Counted from the stretch's first letter, positions 46,694 through 55,056 are shown. The stretch: 64,000 bases of DNA from Sulfuricaulis sp. (GCF_024653915.1 NZ_JANLGY010000006.1:114480-178479); one strand, 5' to 3'. The notes: generated by a model from the letters alone, not told the origin. Made by a program: numbers and translations.

Positions 46694-46843
46694 ATGTTAT
46701 ACACGCTCGCTGTTGTTTTGGTCGTCCTGTGGCTCCTGGGGCTTGTCTCCTCCTACACCATGGGCGGTTTTATTCACATCCTGCTGGTACTCGCCATCGT
46801 GGTCGTGCTGCTCAATGTCATCGGCGGAAGAAGGGCCCTGTGA
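46694..46843 (+). CDS. Very small membrane protein (lmo0937 / DUF5670 family)
   Basis: A 49-residue protein beginning MLYTLAVVLVVLWLLGLVSS, with a middle SYTMGGFIHILLVLAIVVVLL and ending GGRRAL. Two hydrophobic segments with a central Gly-Gly-His match the lmo0937 family of stress-associated small membrane proteins. AAGGAG lies 7 nt before the ATG. It is the first of three consecutive small membrane genes with similar ribosome-binding sites. Confidence 0.85.
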   Translation: MLYTLAVVLVVLWLLGLVSSYTMGGFIHILLVLAIVVVLLNVIGGRRAL

Positions 46844-46936
46844 CCCTCTCGCGGGACCGTGCATGAATATCAGGTAGCAGGAACGACGGCCGGTGCCTCC
46901 CTTCCCGCATGCCTTACACAGAGAAGGAGAAGTGTC

Positions 46937-47098
46937 ATGTTGAAAATGAGTATTTTGATCGGCACACCGTCGGCGATCACATATCTGGCGTCGAACAATT
47001 CACAGCAGGCAGAGAATATTTTATATATTTTCGTGCTATCCATAGCGGCACTATTGGTGGCGATTTTGTCGCATATCAACGAAAAGTCCAGACCGTAA
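46937..47098 (+). CDS. Small single-TM protein
   Basis: A 53-residue protein (starts MLKMSILIGTPSAITYLASN) with one clear membrane segment, ILYIFVLSIAALLVAILSH, and a short basic tail. An AGAAGGAG site precedes the ATG. No family is recognised. Base composition is a little more AT-rich than its neighbours. Context with the flanking small membrane genes supports reality. Confidence 0.6.
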   Translation: MLKMSILIGTPSAITYLASNNSQQAENILYIFVLSIAALLVAILSHINEKSRP

Positions 47099-47117
47099 CA
47101 ATTAAGGAGATTTTCCG

Positions 47118-47321
47118 ATGGACAAGACGATCTCGCTCGCCATTCTGGCCGCAGGAATACTGCTGGTCGTCTTCGGCATCAACGCATCGAATTCAATCAG
47201 TTCCGACATTTCCCGGGTTTTCACCGACGCACCGACCGACAAGGCGATATGGATGCTGGTCGGCGGCGTTGTCGTGACGATTATCGGCCTGGCGGGATTG
47301 CTGCGTGGTTCGAGAAATTAA
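47118..47321 (+). CDS. DUF3185-family small membrane protein
   Basis: A 67-residue protein with two hydrophobic segments, ISLAILAAGILLVVFGIN and AIWMLVGGVVVTIIGLAGLL, joined by a hydrophilic SSDISRVFTDAPTD loop. This matches DUF3185, often found beside BON, CsbD and similar stress genes. It has a TAAGGAG site and follows the previous small gene after 19 nt. Confidence 0.85.
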   Translation: MDKTISLAILAAGILLVVFGINASNSISSDISRVFTDAPTDKAIWMLVGGVVVTIIGLAGLLRGSRN

Positions 47322-47463
47322 GAAGTTCGGCCTGATTTTTCATCTACACCAGTAGTCTCTTGAATAACAGGTTATAACCGAAGAACGAGAGCCTGTCATG
47401 AGCGCGCCGTGCGCAAGACTGAAAGTCTTGGCCGGTAAGGCGCTGGTCGGAAAAGGATTATGT

Positions 47464-47590
47464 CTCAGCGTAATGCGTGCTATCCCGACATCAATGACAC
47501 CCACCAGACAGTGACAACCCTGCCTGCTCTACACGTACTCCTTCGGAGAGGCCAGATTCGGCGCACTCGCATGGCGCGCCGCTGACGAAC
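47464..47590 (+). repeat. Direct repeat copy 1 flanking pssA
   Basis: About 125 bp from CTCAGCGTAATGCGTGC to CTCAG, repeated with roughly 94 percent identity at 48790-48914. A 2-nt deletion relative to copy 2 (CCCTG versus CCCTCAG) breaks the frame that copy 2 keeps open. Confidence 0.85.
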
Positions 47591-47695
47591 TCTCAGTAGA
47601 TCAACCCATCCGCGACGCATCGCAGGCCGGCGAGCCCAAACGTTAGTACAGCCACCGCGTCACGCGAATATTTCTAAGCCAGAGAGGTTACTCCG

Positions 47696-47767
47696 ATGAA
47701 TCAGACCGATGCGGTCTTAATCCAATGGATACTCGGTCATGAGAGTCCGATGGTATCGCATACATGA
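47696..47767 (+). CDS. 23-residue ORF overlapping pssA, possibly recombinase remnant
   Basis: MNQTDAVLIQWILGHESPM... ends at TGA within ATGA, whose ATG starts pssA. An AGAGAGG site precedes it. The IQWILGHESP stretch resembles the LGHxS box near the active-site Tyr of tyrosine recombinases, so it may be the tail of a lost integrase. It could also act as a leader coupling translation to pssA. Confidence 0.35.
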   Translation: MNQTDAVLIQWILGHESPMVSHT

Positions 47768-48408
47768 AACAAGCAGGATCCAACGCCATGAAACAAGGGG
47801 CGCATCTCTCGATGATCCGCAGCTTCCATCTCGCGGACTGGCTTACGTTGGGGAATGCAAGCTGCGGCGTCGGCGCGCTGTTCTCCGTGATGACCTATTT
47901 GCAGACCCCGGATGTGCGGCACCTGTTGTTTGCCTGCGCCTTGGTGGCGCTGGCGTTTGTATTCGATATCCTCGATGGCCGCGTCGCGCGTTGGCGTCAG
48001 CAAACCTCGGCACTGGGACAAGAGCTGGATTCCCTGGCTGATGTGATCTCCTTCGGCGTCGCGCCGGCGGCCATCGCCTATGGAATCGGCATGGACGGTC
48101 TTTGGGATCGCGTGATTCTGCTTTACTTCGTGGCGTGCGGTGTGAGCCGTCTTGCCCGCTACAACGTTACCGCCGCAACCCTGTCGCAAGGAAGCGACAA
48201 GGTAAAATATTTCGAGGGCACACCGATCCCCAGCTCACTGCTGCTTGTCATCGTCATCGCCATTGCCGCCGGGTACGGTGCGATCGGGAATAATCTCTGG
48301 CTGGGAATGATCCACATTGGTCCGTGGCAACTTCACCCGCTGGTGTTGATGTTCGCGGTTTCCGGCACATTGATGATCAGCCGGACACTGCACATTCCGA
48401 AACTCTGA
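47764..48408 (+). CDS. pssA: CDP-diacylglycerol-serine O-phosphatidyltransferase
   Basis: A 214-residue integral membrane CDP-alcohol phosphatidyltransferase. The signature D-G-x2-A-R-x8-G-x3-D-x3-D is in ILDGRVARWRQQTSALGQEL followed by DSLAD, at about residues 70-91. FADWLTLGNA-like LADWLTLGNASCGVGALFS and SFGVAPAAIAYG are typical of the PssA/PgsA class. It makes phosphatidylserine for the PE pathway. It may start at 47788 (second ATG). It sits between two direct repeats, so it may be an acquired or duplicated copy. Confidence 0.9.
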   Translation: MKQAGSNAMKQGAHLSMIRSFHLADWLTLGNASCGVGALFSVMTYLQTPDVRHLLFACALVALAFVFDILDGRVARWRQQTSALGQELDSLADVISFGVAPAAIAYGIGMDGLWDRVILLYFVACGVSRLARYNVTAATLSQGSDKVKYFEGTPIPSSLLLVIVIAIAAGYGAIGNNLWLGMIHIGPWQLHPLVLMFAVSGTLMISRTLHIPKL

Positions 48409-48650
48409 TATCTTTGCTGTCTCGATTCATCCCGTGACATCAACCCGGCTGGAACCCCGTCAAACCTTGTTGATATGCCCGTTCTCATCACCGAGGGCGT
48501 ATTCCGCGCCAAGAAAATGCGTGGAGGAAGAGGCAGCGAGAGGCTGACGAACCCAGAGTAGTGTTCAGCCTAGCAGGCTGCTGAAAAAGTCATTTCCTTC
48601 TCCCTCCGGGAGAAGGTCAGGATGAGGGGGACCTTAAAACAAGTGCTTAA

Positions 48651-48790
48651 GGAAACTCTGATTAAGGGATTTTTTCACGCGAAGCCGCGAAGGACGCGAA
48701 GAAAACCCCTGACGATTCAAACAGAAAGAATTTCGCGAGCTTCGCGTCTTCGCGTGAGAAATGCATTTCAGGAACTTTTTCAGAGCTTCC
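48651..48790 (+). mobile_element. MITE-like element, copy 1 (140 bp)
   Basis: Ends GGAAACTCTGATTAAGG and CTTTTTCAGAGCTTCC form IS5-like terminal inverted repeats. The inside holds a large palindrome built of CACGCGAAGCCGCGAAGG and CGCGAGCTTCGCGTCTTCGCG. A near-identical copy is at 60062-60202. Flanks TTAA and TCAG do not match. There is no coding capacity. Confidence 0.82.
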
Positions 48791-48914
48791 TCAGCGTAAT
48801 GCGTGCTATCCCGACATCAATGACACCCACCAGACAGTGACAACCCTCAGCCTGCTCTACACATACTCCTTCGGAGAGACCAGATTCGGCGCACTCGCAT
48901 GGCACGCTGCTGAC
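48790..48914 (+). repeat. Direct repeat copy 2 flanking pssA
   Basis: Second copy of the 47464 repeat, beginning exactly at the right end of the MITE-like element. One frame stays open across it (YPDINDTHQTVTT, then LLYTYSFGETRFGALAW), suggesting it is the tail of a lost gene. A CCCTGAG-CAAGGA-CTCAGGG hairpin follows at 48911-48930. Confidence 0.85.
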
Positions 48915-48986
48915 AAACCCTGAGCAAGGACTCAGGGCTGTACCCGCAGGCGTCTTGGAGACGACCTGCGCCTATCGGCGGGCGCT

Positions 48987-49793
48987 TCAAAAACAATAAG
49001 CGAGGCCTGCGCTCACATAGTAATTCGATCCGCGCTCTACAAGCGGACTGCGCGCGGCGTCACTGTGCAGGCGTCGCGATTCCATGCTGCCGACCATAAC
49101 CCAATCCTGGTTCAGGTCGACCGACCAGAGCAATCCGAAACTTGCAAACAACAACCCGCTTCCGGCATTGAACGCCGGTAATCCCGTGGCGGCGGACTGC
49201 TGCGGTGAAATGCCGTAGAAAGATCCAGCCGACTTCGCATTCGCCCACGTCGCTTGTGTAAATACCCCTGCCGTAACACGACCGCCGCGGTAGACCCCGG
49301 CGCTAAGTCGGAGGTCCATCTGGGCGCCCAGGTCGGAGTCGGTGTGCTGCCGCGTGCGTGCGAGCAGTGTGATCGGCATGGGATCGAAATTGTGATCCCA
49401 TTCCACTTGCAAGCCGATTGAAGCTCCAGGATTGATGTCCGAAACGTTGTGGTCCTTGAGGAAACCGGATTCACTTGTCTTGCGCCCTGGTTCGTAGGCC
49501 AGTTGCGCGCCGGCATGGAGCCCTGGCGCAATCGCCACCCGGACGCCTCCCTCAAGCACGCCCTGGGTCGAGCGCACAAACCAGGGCTGCCCGAAGTATC
49601 GGACAACCGGGACCAACTCTATGTGTTGCGCTGCCGAACCATCGTATGCCGGTCGCGTGCGCAGACCGGGGCCCAGCAGGGGATCATTGGAAAGCTCGGC
49701 CAAAGCGGCCAGCGGGACAGTTAAACCGAAAGCGAATGTCACGGACCGGATCAGGGCAGGGGACGATCGAAATACAGATAGGTCAGTATTCAT
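48987..49793 (-). CDS. MipA/OmpV-family outer-membrane protein
   Basis: A 268-residue barrel protein from the ATG at 49793, with a signal peptide ending near LAALA-EL (residue 33). PLLGPGLRTRPAYDGSAAQHIELVPVVRYFG, cited as the family block, is the typical MipA/OmpV N-terminal strand pair. RGSNYYVSAGLAYCF closes the barrel with a terminal Phe. MipA scaffolds murein enzymes in E. coli, and most relatives are of unknown role. Dyad site 6 lies 93 nt upstream. Confidence 0.85.
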   Translation of the reverse strand: MNTDLSVFRSSPALIRSVTFAFGLTVPLAALAELSNDPLLGPGLRTRPAYDGSAAQHIELVPVVRYFGQPWFVRSTQGVLEGGVRVAIAPGLHAGAQLAYEPGRKTSESGFLKDHNVSDINPGASIGLQVEWDHNFDPMPITLLARTRQHTDSDLGAQMDLRLSAGVYRGGRVTAGVFTQATWANAKSAGSFYGISPQQSAATGLPAFNAGSGLLFASFGLLWSVDLNQDWVMVGSMESRRLHSDAARSPLVERGSNYYVSAGLAYCF

Positions 49794-49885
49794 AGGAAGA
49801 TGGATTAAGAATCGAAGCGTTGCAAACAGAAGCTGCCTGCAGTGTCTCGAAGCATTCATGATGCGCTGATAATCCGGATTGTTCA

Positions 49886-49899
49886 GTACGCCACCGCAC
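49886..49899. promoter_or_regulatory. Dyad site 6 (GTACG-CCAC-CGCAC), upstream of MipA/OmpV gene
   Basis: Perfect half-sites in TCAGTACGCCACCGCACAGT, 93 nt before the minus-strand start at 49793. Confidence 0.7.
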
Positions 49900-49914
49900 A
49901 GTATGCGATCAGGC

Positions 49915-49965
49915 CGTATTGTCTGTGTGCTGGCACGACGTAGCGTGCTGCCAGCCGACAATACG
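49915..49965. repeat. 51-bp imperfect palindrome
   Basis: CGTATTGTC and GACAATACG are the outer arms, with GCTGGC...GCCAGC inside, forming a long hairpin in the intergenic region between the MipA/OmpV and BON genes. Confidence 0.75.
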
Positions 49966-50116
49966 AGATGAAATGATAAAATCCTCAAATGGGTCGTGTT
50001 CGATACGGGTGCACGTCGCCTGGTCCAGCGCGATCATTTCCGCTTTGCAGCTACATGCAACACGCCCCTTAGTTCGCCATATCAGGAATACCCCCGATTA
50101 TTCCGCCTTGCGCTAT

Positions 50117-50130
50117 GTGCGACAGCGAAC
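50117..50130. promoter_or_regulatory. Dyad site 7 (GTGCG-ACAG-CGAAC), upstream of BON protein
   Basis: In TATGTGCGACAGCGAACGGA, 64 nt before the start of the plus-strand gene at 50194. Confidence 0.75.
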
Positions 50131-50193
50131 GGATGCCCTTTAAAGATTGTTGGATAGTCCATGCTCTCTTTACCCTAAAGATAAGGACAAATC

Positions 50194-50523
50194 ATGAAAA
50201 CCAAACTCGCGACAACCTGTTTCATCATCAGTACCTTGTTGGTTCCCGTTGCGGCCTATGCCGAGGATAAAGACGCGGACCGTATGCATCCCATGACATA
50301 CGTCAAAGACTCTGCCATAACAGCCAAGATCAAGGCCAAGTTGGCTGGCGAAAAGATGCGCAGTCTGGCGCATGTTAGTGTCGACACCGACAGCAACGGC
50401 CAGGTGTATTTAAGCGGAAACGTGAGAACTCAAGCCGATGCAGACAAAGCAGTTGTCATTGCGCACAACACCGAAGGCGTGAATACCGTCACGAGCAAAC
50501 TGAAGATCAAGAAGGATGATTAA
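50194..50523 (+). CDS. BON-domain periplasmic protein (OsmY-like)
   Basis: A 109-residue protein with a signal peptide (cleavage near AYA-ED, residue 24) and one BON domain: DSAITAKIKAKLAGEKMRSL, VSVDTDSNGQVYLSGNVRTQ, and NTEGVNTVTSKLKIKKDD at the end. OsmY-type BON proteins are induced by osmotic and stationary-phase stress. The dyad site 64 nt upstream fits stress control. Its 3' end overlaps the convergent DUF5329 gene by 17 nt. Confidence 0.92.
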   Translation: MKTKLATTCFIISTLLVPVAAYAEDKDADRMHPMTYVKDSAITAKIKAKLAGEKMRSLAHVSVDTDSNGQVYLSGNVRTQADADKAVVIAHNTEGVNTVTSKLKIKKDD

Positions 50524-50998
50524 GGCTGGTCAATAGCAGGTACTCAGCTGATTCGGATGCGTCAAACGCGTAGCTCATACCTGCGCGATCCGGCCCCGGT
50601 TCCACAGAATCGAGGCCGGTTTTTTCTTTAAACGTTCGAAAACGCGCAAGTTCTTCATACAGCCATTGGTTACTGGTAACCGTTGCGCCGCCATTGCACC
50701 TAACCTTATACGGTTGGCCGCTAAAACTGCTTTTCGTTGCAGCCATTTCAATAAAGTCCTCGGCAGTATGGATCAGATTTCTTGCCGCCAGGTATTTGTA
50801 TTTGTCGCGCAAATGCTCTTGCGCCGCTTTCGAGTCGCGCCACGTGCCATTGCGATAAAACTCACAGGCGGACCCATCGATATAACCAAGCAGAAAATTA
50901 ACCTCGATTTGCACATTTGTCGGGGGCTCCGCACGCGCCATTGGCGCCAGCGAAAGTCCCAGCATCAGTACCGCACTTAATGTCAATCGTAAGTTCAT
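50507..50998 (-). CDS. DUF5329-family exported protein
   Basis: A 163-residue protein with a signal peptide (cleavage near ARA-EP, residue 23). The mature part has NVQIEVNFLLGYIDGSACEF, then FYRNGTWRDSKAAQEHLRDK, LIHTAEDFIEMAATKSSFSG and NQWLYEELARFR, the conserved DUF5329 (YfeK-like) pattern with two Cys. Function unknown. It overlaps the BON gene tail to tail. Confidence 0.85.
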   Translation of the reverse strand: MNLRLTLSAVLMLGLSLAPMARAEPPTNVQIEVNFLLGYIDGSACEFYRNGTWRDSKAAQEHLRDKYKYLAARNLIHTAEDFIEMAATKSSFSGQPYKVRCNGGATVTSNQWLYEELARFRTFKEKTGLDSVEPGPDRAGMSYAFDASESAEYLLLTSLNHPS

Positions 50999-51031
50999 AG
51001 TTCAATTTGCGGTGGCAATAGTGGCGGTAAC

Positions 51032-51706
51032 TTACTCCGTGGACCTGGTTTGTTCGATCTCCGGTTTGACCGTGGTCAGCCCCAGGTTTTCCCAATCCTG
51101 CATGCCGCCGCGATACCAGAGGATTTTGTGCGCCGGGTAACCGATTTTCAGCAAGTCCCTGATATTGGTCGGCGACTGTCCGCACCACGAGCCGTTGCAG
51201 AACATCACCAGCGTTTTGGCGCCGTCGAAATTCCAGAAGCCATCCTGCCGCTTGACGTTTAGTTGTTTCTCCAGGATTTCCTGCACACCAGTCGAGCCGG
51301 ACTTGCCAATGTCGAGCTTGTCCCACGGAATATTTATCGTCCCGGGAATAGTTCCCTTTTCCACCCAGTCGGGTGTGCGCGAATCGACTACCATGACCGA
51401 TGCATCGCCGTCATATAGCTTCCTGAGAAACTGCAACACTTCCAGTTCACCGATGGTTTTCACGCCCGGCGCCAGCTCACCGGGTTGAATGCAGAACGGC
51501 GGACATTTGCGCGAAGTCCTGGCGAAATCCGGATTGACCGTGTTGTTCTGATTCTGATGGCGCATGATGGTGACCTTCCGACCACGATGCATCACGTTCA
51601 CCGACGCCAGAGCGGCGGTAATGTTCACCTCCAAAGCCGGCGACGCGCCCGACTCAATCAACCCGGGCGGCAAAGCGGTTAAAACAGGCTGTTGGCTGTT
51701 TTTCAT
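51032..51706 (-). CDS. Rhodanese-domain protein
   Basis: A 224-residue protein with one rhodanese domain in its C-terminal half: ASVMVVDSRTPDWVEKGTIPG, INIPWDKLD, and the active-site loop MFCNGSWCGQSP, with the catalytic Cys in FCNGSWC. The N-terminal 85 residues, including a CPPFC motif, are not assigned. No signal peptide is obvious. Members with a similar layout are often exported or membrane bound in proteobacteria. The loop carries a Cys instead of Arg, as in the rhodanese at 1-295. Confidence 0.82.
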   Translation of the reverse strand: MKNSQQPVLTALPPGLIESGASPALEVNITAALASVNVMHRGRKVTIMRHQNQNNTVNPDFARTSRKCPPFCIQPGELAPGVKTIGELEVLQFLRKLYDGDASVMVVDSRTPDWVEKGTIPGTINIPWDKLDIGKSGSTGVQEILEKQLNVKRQDGFWNFDGAKTLVMFCNGSWCGQSPTNIRDLLKIGYPAHKILWYRGGMQDWENLGLTTVKPEIEQTRSTE

Positions 51707-51897
51707 GTGCTACTTCTCCTAGAGTTAACAACAGGTGTTAATGCTCGACATCGATGCGCACAACCACAGCTGTGGAAAAATGAAATTGTAATCGCCCGCA
51801 CCCAGCTACATGGATGCACGAATCCAAGGATGGTTGAGACGGAACAATGCGCTGTGGTGCGGCTAGCGTCCCAGCATCTCAATTGCGGTAAACGTTA

Positions 51898-52086
51898 CTA
51901 CCACTGACCTTTAGCGAGATTTTTGATGTTTAGATTGGTATCGCCAACTGATTTTTGTACCTTGCCTTCAATCTGTTTTGCAATGCCTTTGGCTTGCTGC
52001 TTGTCGCTGCCTATTGCTTTGCCAACTTTTTGTTGCACTTTACCGGCAGCGTTTTTCAACGTGCCCTTCACTTGATCTTTGTTCAT
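51898..52086 (-). CDS. CsbD-family stress protein
   Basis: A 62-residue hydrophilic protein: MNKDQVKGTLKNAAGKVQQK, then GSDKQQAKGIAKQIEGKVQ, ending NLAKGQW. This is the CsbD repeat pattern of a general-stress protein that is largely disordered. A degenerate dyad (GTTCG-CTGG-CGCTC) lies at 52232-52245, 146 nt upstream. GGAGA precedes the ATG. Confidence 0.92.
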   Translation of the reverse strand: MNKDQVKGTLKNAAGKVQQKVGKAIGSDKQQAKGIAKQIEGKVQKSVGDTNLNIKNLAKGQW

Positions 52087-52861
52087 GATAAGTCTCCTCT
52101 CGATGAATTAATAATTGCATTATTTAATAAAAAACTACGGCGTACCCATCAGCGTTGATTACAATTGCGTTCATATTTAGGAATTACTTATTGAGAGAAT
52201 TGATAATCTCACTCATTCCTGCGAACAGTCTGTTCGCTGGCGCTCACAAGTTGGAGCATTCAGGGTCTTACGCCATTATCTGCATACCGGCCAATGCATC
52301 TGTCATATCGGCGATGAGCGCGAGGTTCAAAGTTCCGGCCAGGACGCCTCGTTTTTCGTCGGCGCATTGCGCCTGCCCAATCGCCGCGAATTACGCAGTT
52401 TGCTGAGTCTGATACCGTTGAATTTCCTGGAATGGGCCGGAGCCACGGCTGTACCACTTAACTCTTTAATCCCAGGCCGGTAGCTCAAAACTGAATGGAT
52501 ATTGGCAGGATATATACCTGGTTTATTGCGTTCTTCAGTTTCGCCCCTTGGTAGCTATCGTGCCCATTCAGACAGCGATTCCACTTTCCCACTGTTCAGA
52601 TTCAAGGAACCACTTCTTAATGTTACTTAGCGCACAGAGATGGAAATCGGGAGGTTCTATTGTGTGTTAACCGGCTGTATTGATAACCATAATTAAACAT
52701 TAAAAATTATCTAAAGCATTGTGGGTGCAAGTCTACATAAAACCATATTATTTTAATGTTGCGCTTGTATGTTATTACTCGCATGCCAGCTAGCGCATTT
52801 TCATATTTATTTTATAAAAATCAGACGGTAAGCAATCGCATTTTTTAAAAGGAGAAACCTG
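52087..52861. other. Long intergenic region, possible gene remnant
   Basis: About 775 nt. From roughly 52263 to 52480 one plus-strand frame looks coding-like (HYLHTGQCICHIGDEREVQS onward, ending LNSLIPGR), but no start and no recognisable family are seen. A perfect CGAACAG-T-CTGTTCG palindrome lies at 52221-52235, overlapping the degenerate dyad. The rest is AT-rich, and nothing else is seen. Confidence 0.45.
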
Positions 52862-52939
52862 ATGGGAAAATATCTGATTGGCTGGCTGCTGGGTGTCCCT
52901 GTAATCGTTTTAGTGATTATTTATATCGTTTTTAACTGA
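52862..52939 (+). CDS. 25-residue single-TM microprotein
   Basis: MGKYLIGWLLGVPVIVLVII followed by YIVFN, with an AAAAGGAG site 7 nt before the ATG. It is almost entirely one membrane helix with a Gly-Val-Pro kink. Peptides of this WLLGVPxxVLVxIY type sit beside stress genes in other proteobacteria as I recall, which is weak support. It is too short for most gene finders. Confidence 0.65.
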   Translation: MGKYLIGWLLGVPVIVLVIIYIVFN

Positions 52940-52993
52940 CGATCTGTTAACGAAACCGGATAACGACCATTCAGCAACAGAAATGCAAATTGC

Positions 52994-53452
52994 TTGGTCC
53001 GGGATCCCTTTGCAGGAATCGGCATCTTGATCGCGGACGGTTCAGACGGCGCTGTCATCAAGAAGATTAAAAAAGCCGCCACCGATGCGGGCGCCAGCGT
53101 GAAGATCGTTGCCCCCAAAGTGGGTGGCGCGAAGCTTGGCGATGGCTCGATGCTGGCGGCGGACGGACAACTGGCTGGTACGCCTTCGGTGCTCTTCGAC
53201 GCCGTCGCCGTTATCCTTTCCGAGGCAGGCGCCAAGGCACTGTCGATGGAAGGCGCCGCGATTGATTTCGTGCGTGATGCTTTCGGTCATCTCAAGGCCA
53301 TCGCCGCCGACCCAGGCGGCCAGGCGCTTTTGAAAATAGCCCATGTCGGACAAGACGCGGGCGTCGTGGATGCCAACGACAAAGACGCATTTATTGCCGC
53401 GGCAAAGACACGCCAATGGGATCGGGAAAAGTCTGTTCGAATATTGGCATAG
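52994..53452 (+). pseudogene. Orphan C-terminal domain of catalase HPII (katE remnant)
   Basis: About 152 codons matching only the C-terminal flavodoxin/DJ-1-like domain of large-subunit catalases: IGILIADGSDGAVIKKIKKA, VKIVAPKVGGAKLGDGS, PSVLFDAVAVILSEAGAKAL and FVRDAFGHLKAIAAD. There is no ATG at the start, an in-frame TAA lies at 52961, and no catalase core is upstream. The remaining frame is intact, so the loss is recent or the domain is still expressed from a non-ATG start. Confidence 0.72.
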
Positions 53453-53492
53453 ACGATGTTGCCCGCTGAATGGATACATGACGACCAGTGCG

Positions 53493-54701
53493 TCAGAACC
53501 TCTCGTCACCAGTAGGCTCTGAGCGCGCCGCGCCGTTCAGTCCGTGCCTGGCCTTGCTCACGGCCGTATAAACGACTCGTCGTGCGCGATTCACCGCGCC
53601 CAGAGGTTTATGCTCGAGAAGGGCATGCCAGGGCGTATAAGAAAGGTTCTCGCAGAAAGTCATTTGCCCGGATGAATCGAACTTCTGAGCCGGGATCGTG
53701 ATTCTGGCCACGAGCACCGGGGGAGCAACGTCTTCCTTCCACTCCACGGTGGATTGCTCGATCGGAGTGCTTTCGAAATCCTTGAATGTCTGAAGGTAGA
53801 AGTTGAAACAGGCGTCGCCTGAGCTCAGCGTGCCGGCCATTGCCTGTTGCAAATAGTCCGCATCCGGCCGCGAAAAAAACCCGGGAGGCTTGGGTTGATC
53901 GCTTGAACAGGGCTTGGCAAAAAACTTGATCGCCTTTCTGCCGGATCCGATACCCAGACGGTAGGGAGTCATCGACCAATACTGCTCGTACAGAGGATTC
54001 GCGATACGCGTCCTGTTTATCTTAAGCGCCAGACGGGCGTTGTGCAGACCCAGGTGATATGCCGCCCCCAACGCATTCAATACGTTAGTTTTATCAGAAA
54101 TAATTCTTTTGTGAAAAGCCTTGAGCATCGCGAGATATTGCCGGGGGCTGTCGACAAAGAAAAAGGGATGATTGATCATGACAAAGTCCTGCGTTTTGGC
54201 ATCCTTCTCTTCGGACAGGATCTTCCCGCCTTCTACGCCGGTCAGCTTGATCGCCATGCCTCGCGCGTCCTTGGTTTTGTCGGGATCTACTTCCGAGCCA
54301 CCATTCGAGAAACGGATCCATGCCTGGTACCGCTTGCCGGGGACAAACACTCCCTGGCGCAGCTCTTTGGGCAATCCTGTATCGACATCAAATGTGGCAC
54401 GAACGCATCCGTGTGCCTTGGCGTGAGCGTCCCGCATCGCCGGTCGCCGACCGTCAGAATACCGGCGGTTGATGTAGCCTGCGATGGTGTCCGCCATGAG
54501 TTGATCGGTGTCAGCTTCACCCGGCTCTGCATGCTCCCCGAGTTCTTTATCGAGGTCGAGGTCATTTTCGGGTTCTGATGCGCTCGCGCTGGTGAGCGAT
54601 CGATTTACAGGACTCTGGCAACCCAGCAGGGAACATATGCCTATCGCCATACAAATGAGACGGACACAGCATGGCGCGCTACGCTGTACCGTGCGCGTCA
54701 T
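53493..54701 (-). CDS. Catalase-family lipoprotein
   Basis: A 402-residue protein. A signal with lipobox SLLGC (Cys28) precedes a catalase-like heme domain: DAHAKAHGCVRATFDVD with the distal His, AWIRFSNGGSEVD, DFVMINHPFFFVDSPRQYLA and NLSYTPWHALLEHKPLGAVNRARRVVY, given as family blocks. The length is shorter than classical KatE or KatA and fits the periplasmic catalase-family/SrpA-like group. It is the second gene of an operon with the Met-rich protein, whose stop is 1 nt upstream. It would protect the envelope from peroxide. Confidence 0.85.
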   Translation of the reverse strand: MTRTVQRSAPCCVRLICMAIGICSLLGCQSPVNRSLTSASASEPENDLDLDKELGEHAEPGEADTDQLMADTIAGYINRRYSDGRRPAMRDAHAKAHGCVRATFDVDTGLPKELRQGVFVPGKRYQAWIRFSNGGSEVDPDKTKDARGMAIKLTGVEGGKILSEEKDAKTQDFVMINHPFFFVDSPRQYLAMLKAFHKRIISDKTNVLNALGAAYHLGLHNARLALKINRTRIANPLYEQYWSMTPYRLGIGSGRKAIKFFAKPCSSDQPKPPGFFSRPDADYLQQAMAGTLSSGDACFNFYLQTFKDFESTPIEQSTVEWKEDVAPPVLVARITIPAQKFDSSGQMTFCENLSYTPWHALLEHKPLGAVNRARRVVYTAVSKARHGLNGAARSEPTGDERF

Positions 54702-54702
54702 T

Positions 54703-55056
54703 TCACATGCCTTTCATGCCGCCATCCATTTTGCCGCCCTTGGCATCACCGCCCATCATTCTACGGCCACCCATCATGCCCTGCATCATGTGCATGTCGT
54801 CCTGCATCATCTTTGAGTGCTCTTGCATGAGCCGCTCGCGCTCCTGTGGACTTTTCGCATCCATGATCTTGTGTATTTGCTCGTGCATTCGGAGCATGTT
54901 TTCCTGCATCTTAGCCATCGGCATCGGTTTACCCTTTTCTGTCATATTCGCCGCCGGGCTTTTGCTCTTGTCAGATTGGTAGGTATCGTCCGCTCGGCTG
55001 AGCGAAACTGAAAGCGGTAGGGTGGCCAGTACAGCTATAAGAAAATATTTTTTCAT
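54703..55056 (-). CDS. Met/His-rich periplasmic protein
   Basis: A 117-residue protein with a signal peptide (MKKYFLIAVLATLPLSVSLS, cleavage near SRA-DD). The mature part is rich in Met, Lys and His: PMPMAKMQENMLRMHEQIHK, MQEHSKMMQDDMHMMQGMMG, and a Gly/Met/Lys tail. Met and His clusters of this kind bind Cu(I) or act as a methionine oxidant sink, both inferences. It is co-transcribed with the catalase-like lipoprotein, which favours an oxidative-stress role. Confidence 0.75.
   Translation of the reverse strand: MKKYFLIAVLATLPLSVSLSRADDTYQSDKSKSPAANMTEKGKPMPMAKMQENMLRMHEQIHKIMDAKSPQERERLMQEHSKMMQDDMHMMQGMMGGRRMMGGDAKGGKMDGGMKGM

Noticed and set aside
52155..52406. 83-codon frame in the CsbD-upstream region
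   Set aside because: No ribosome-binding site and no recognisable motif, and another frame of the same DNA looks equally coding. Left as a possible remnant.
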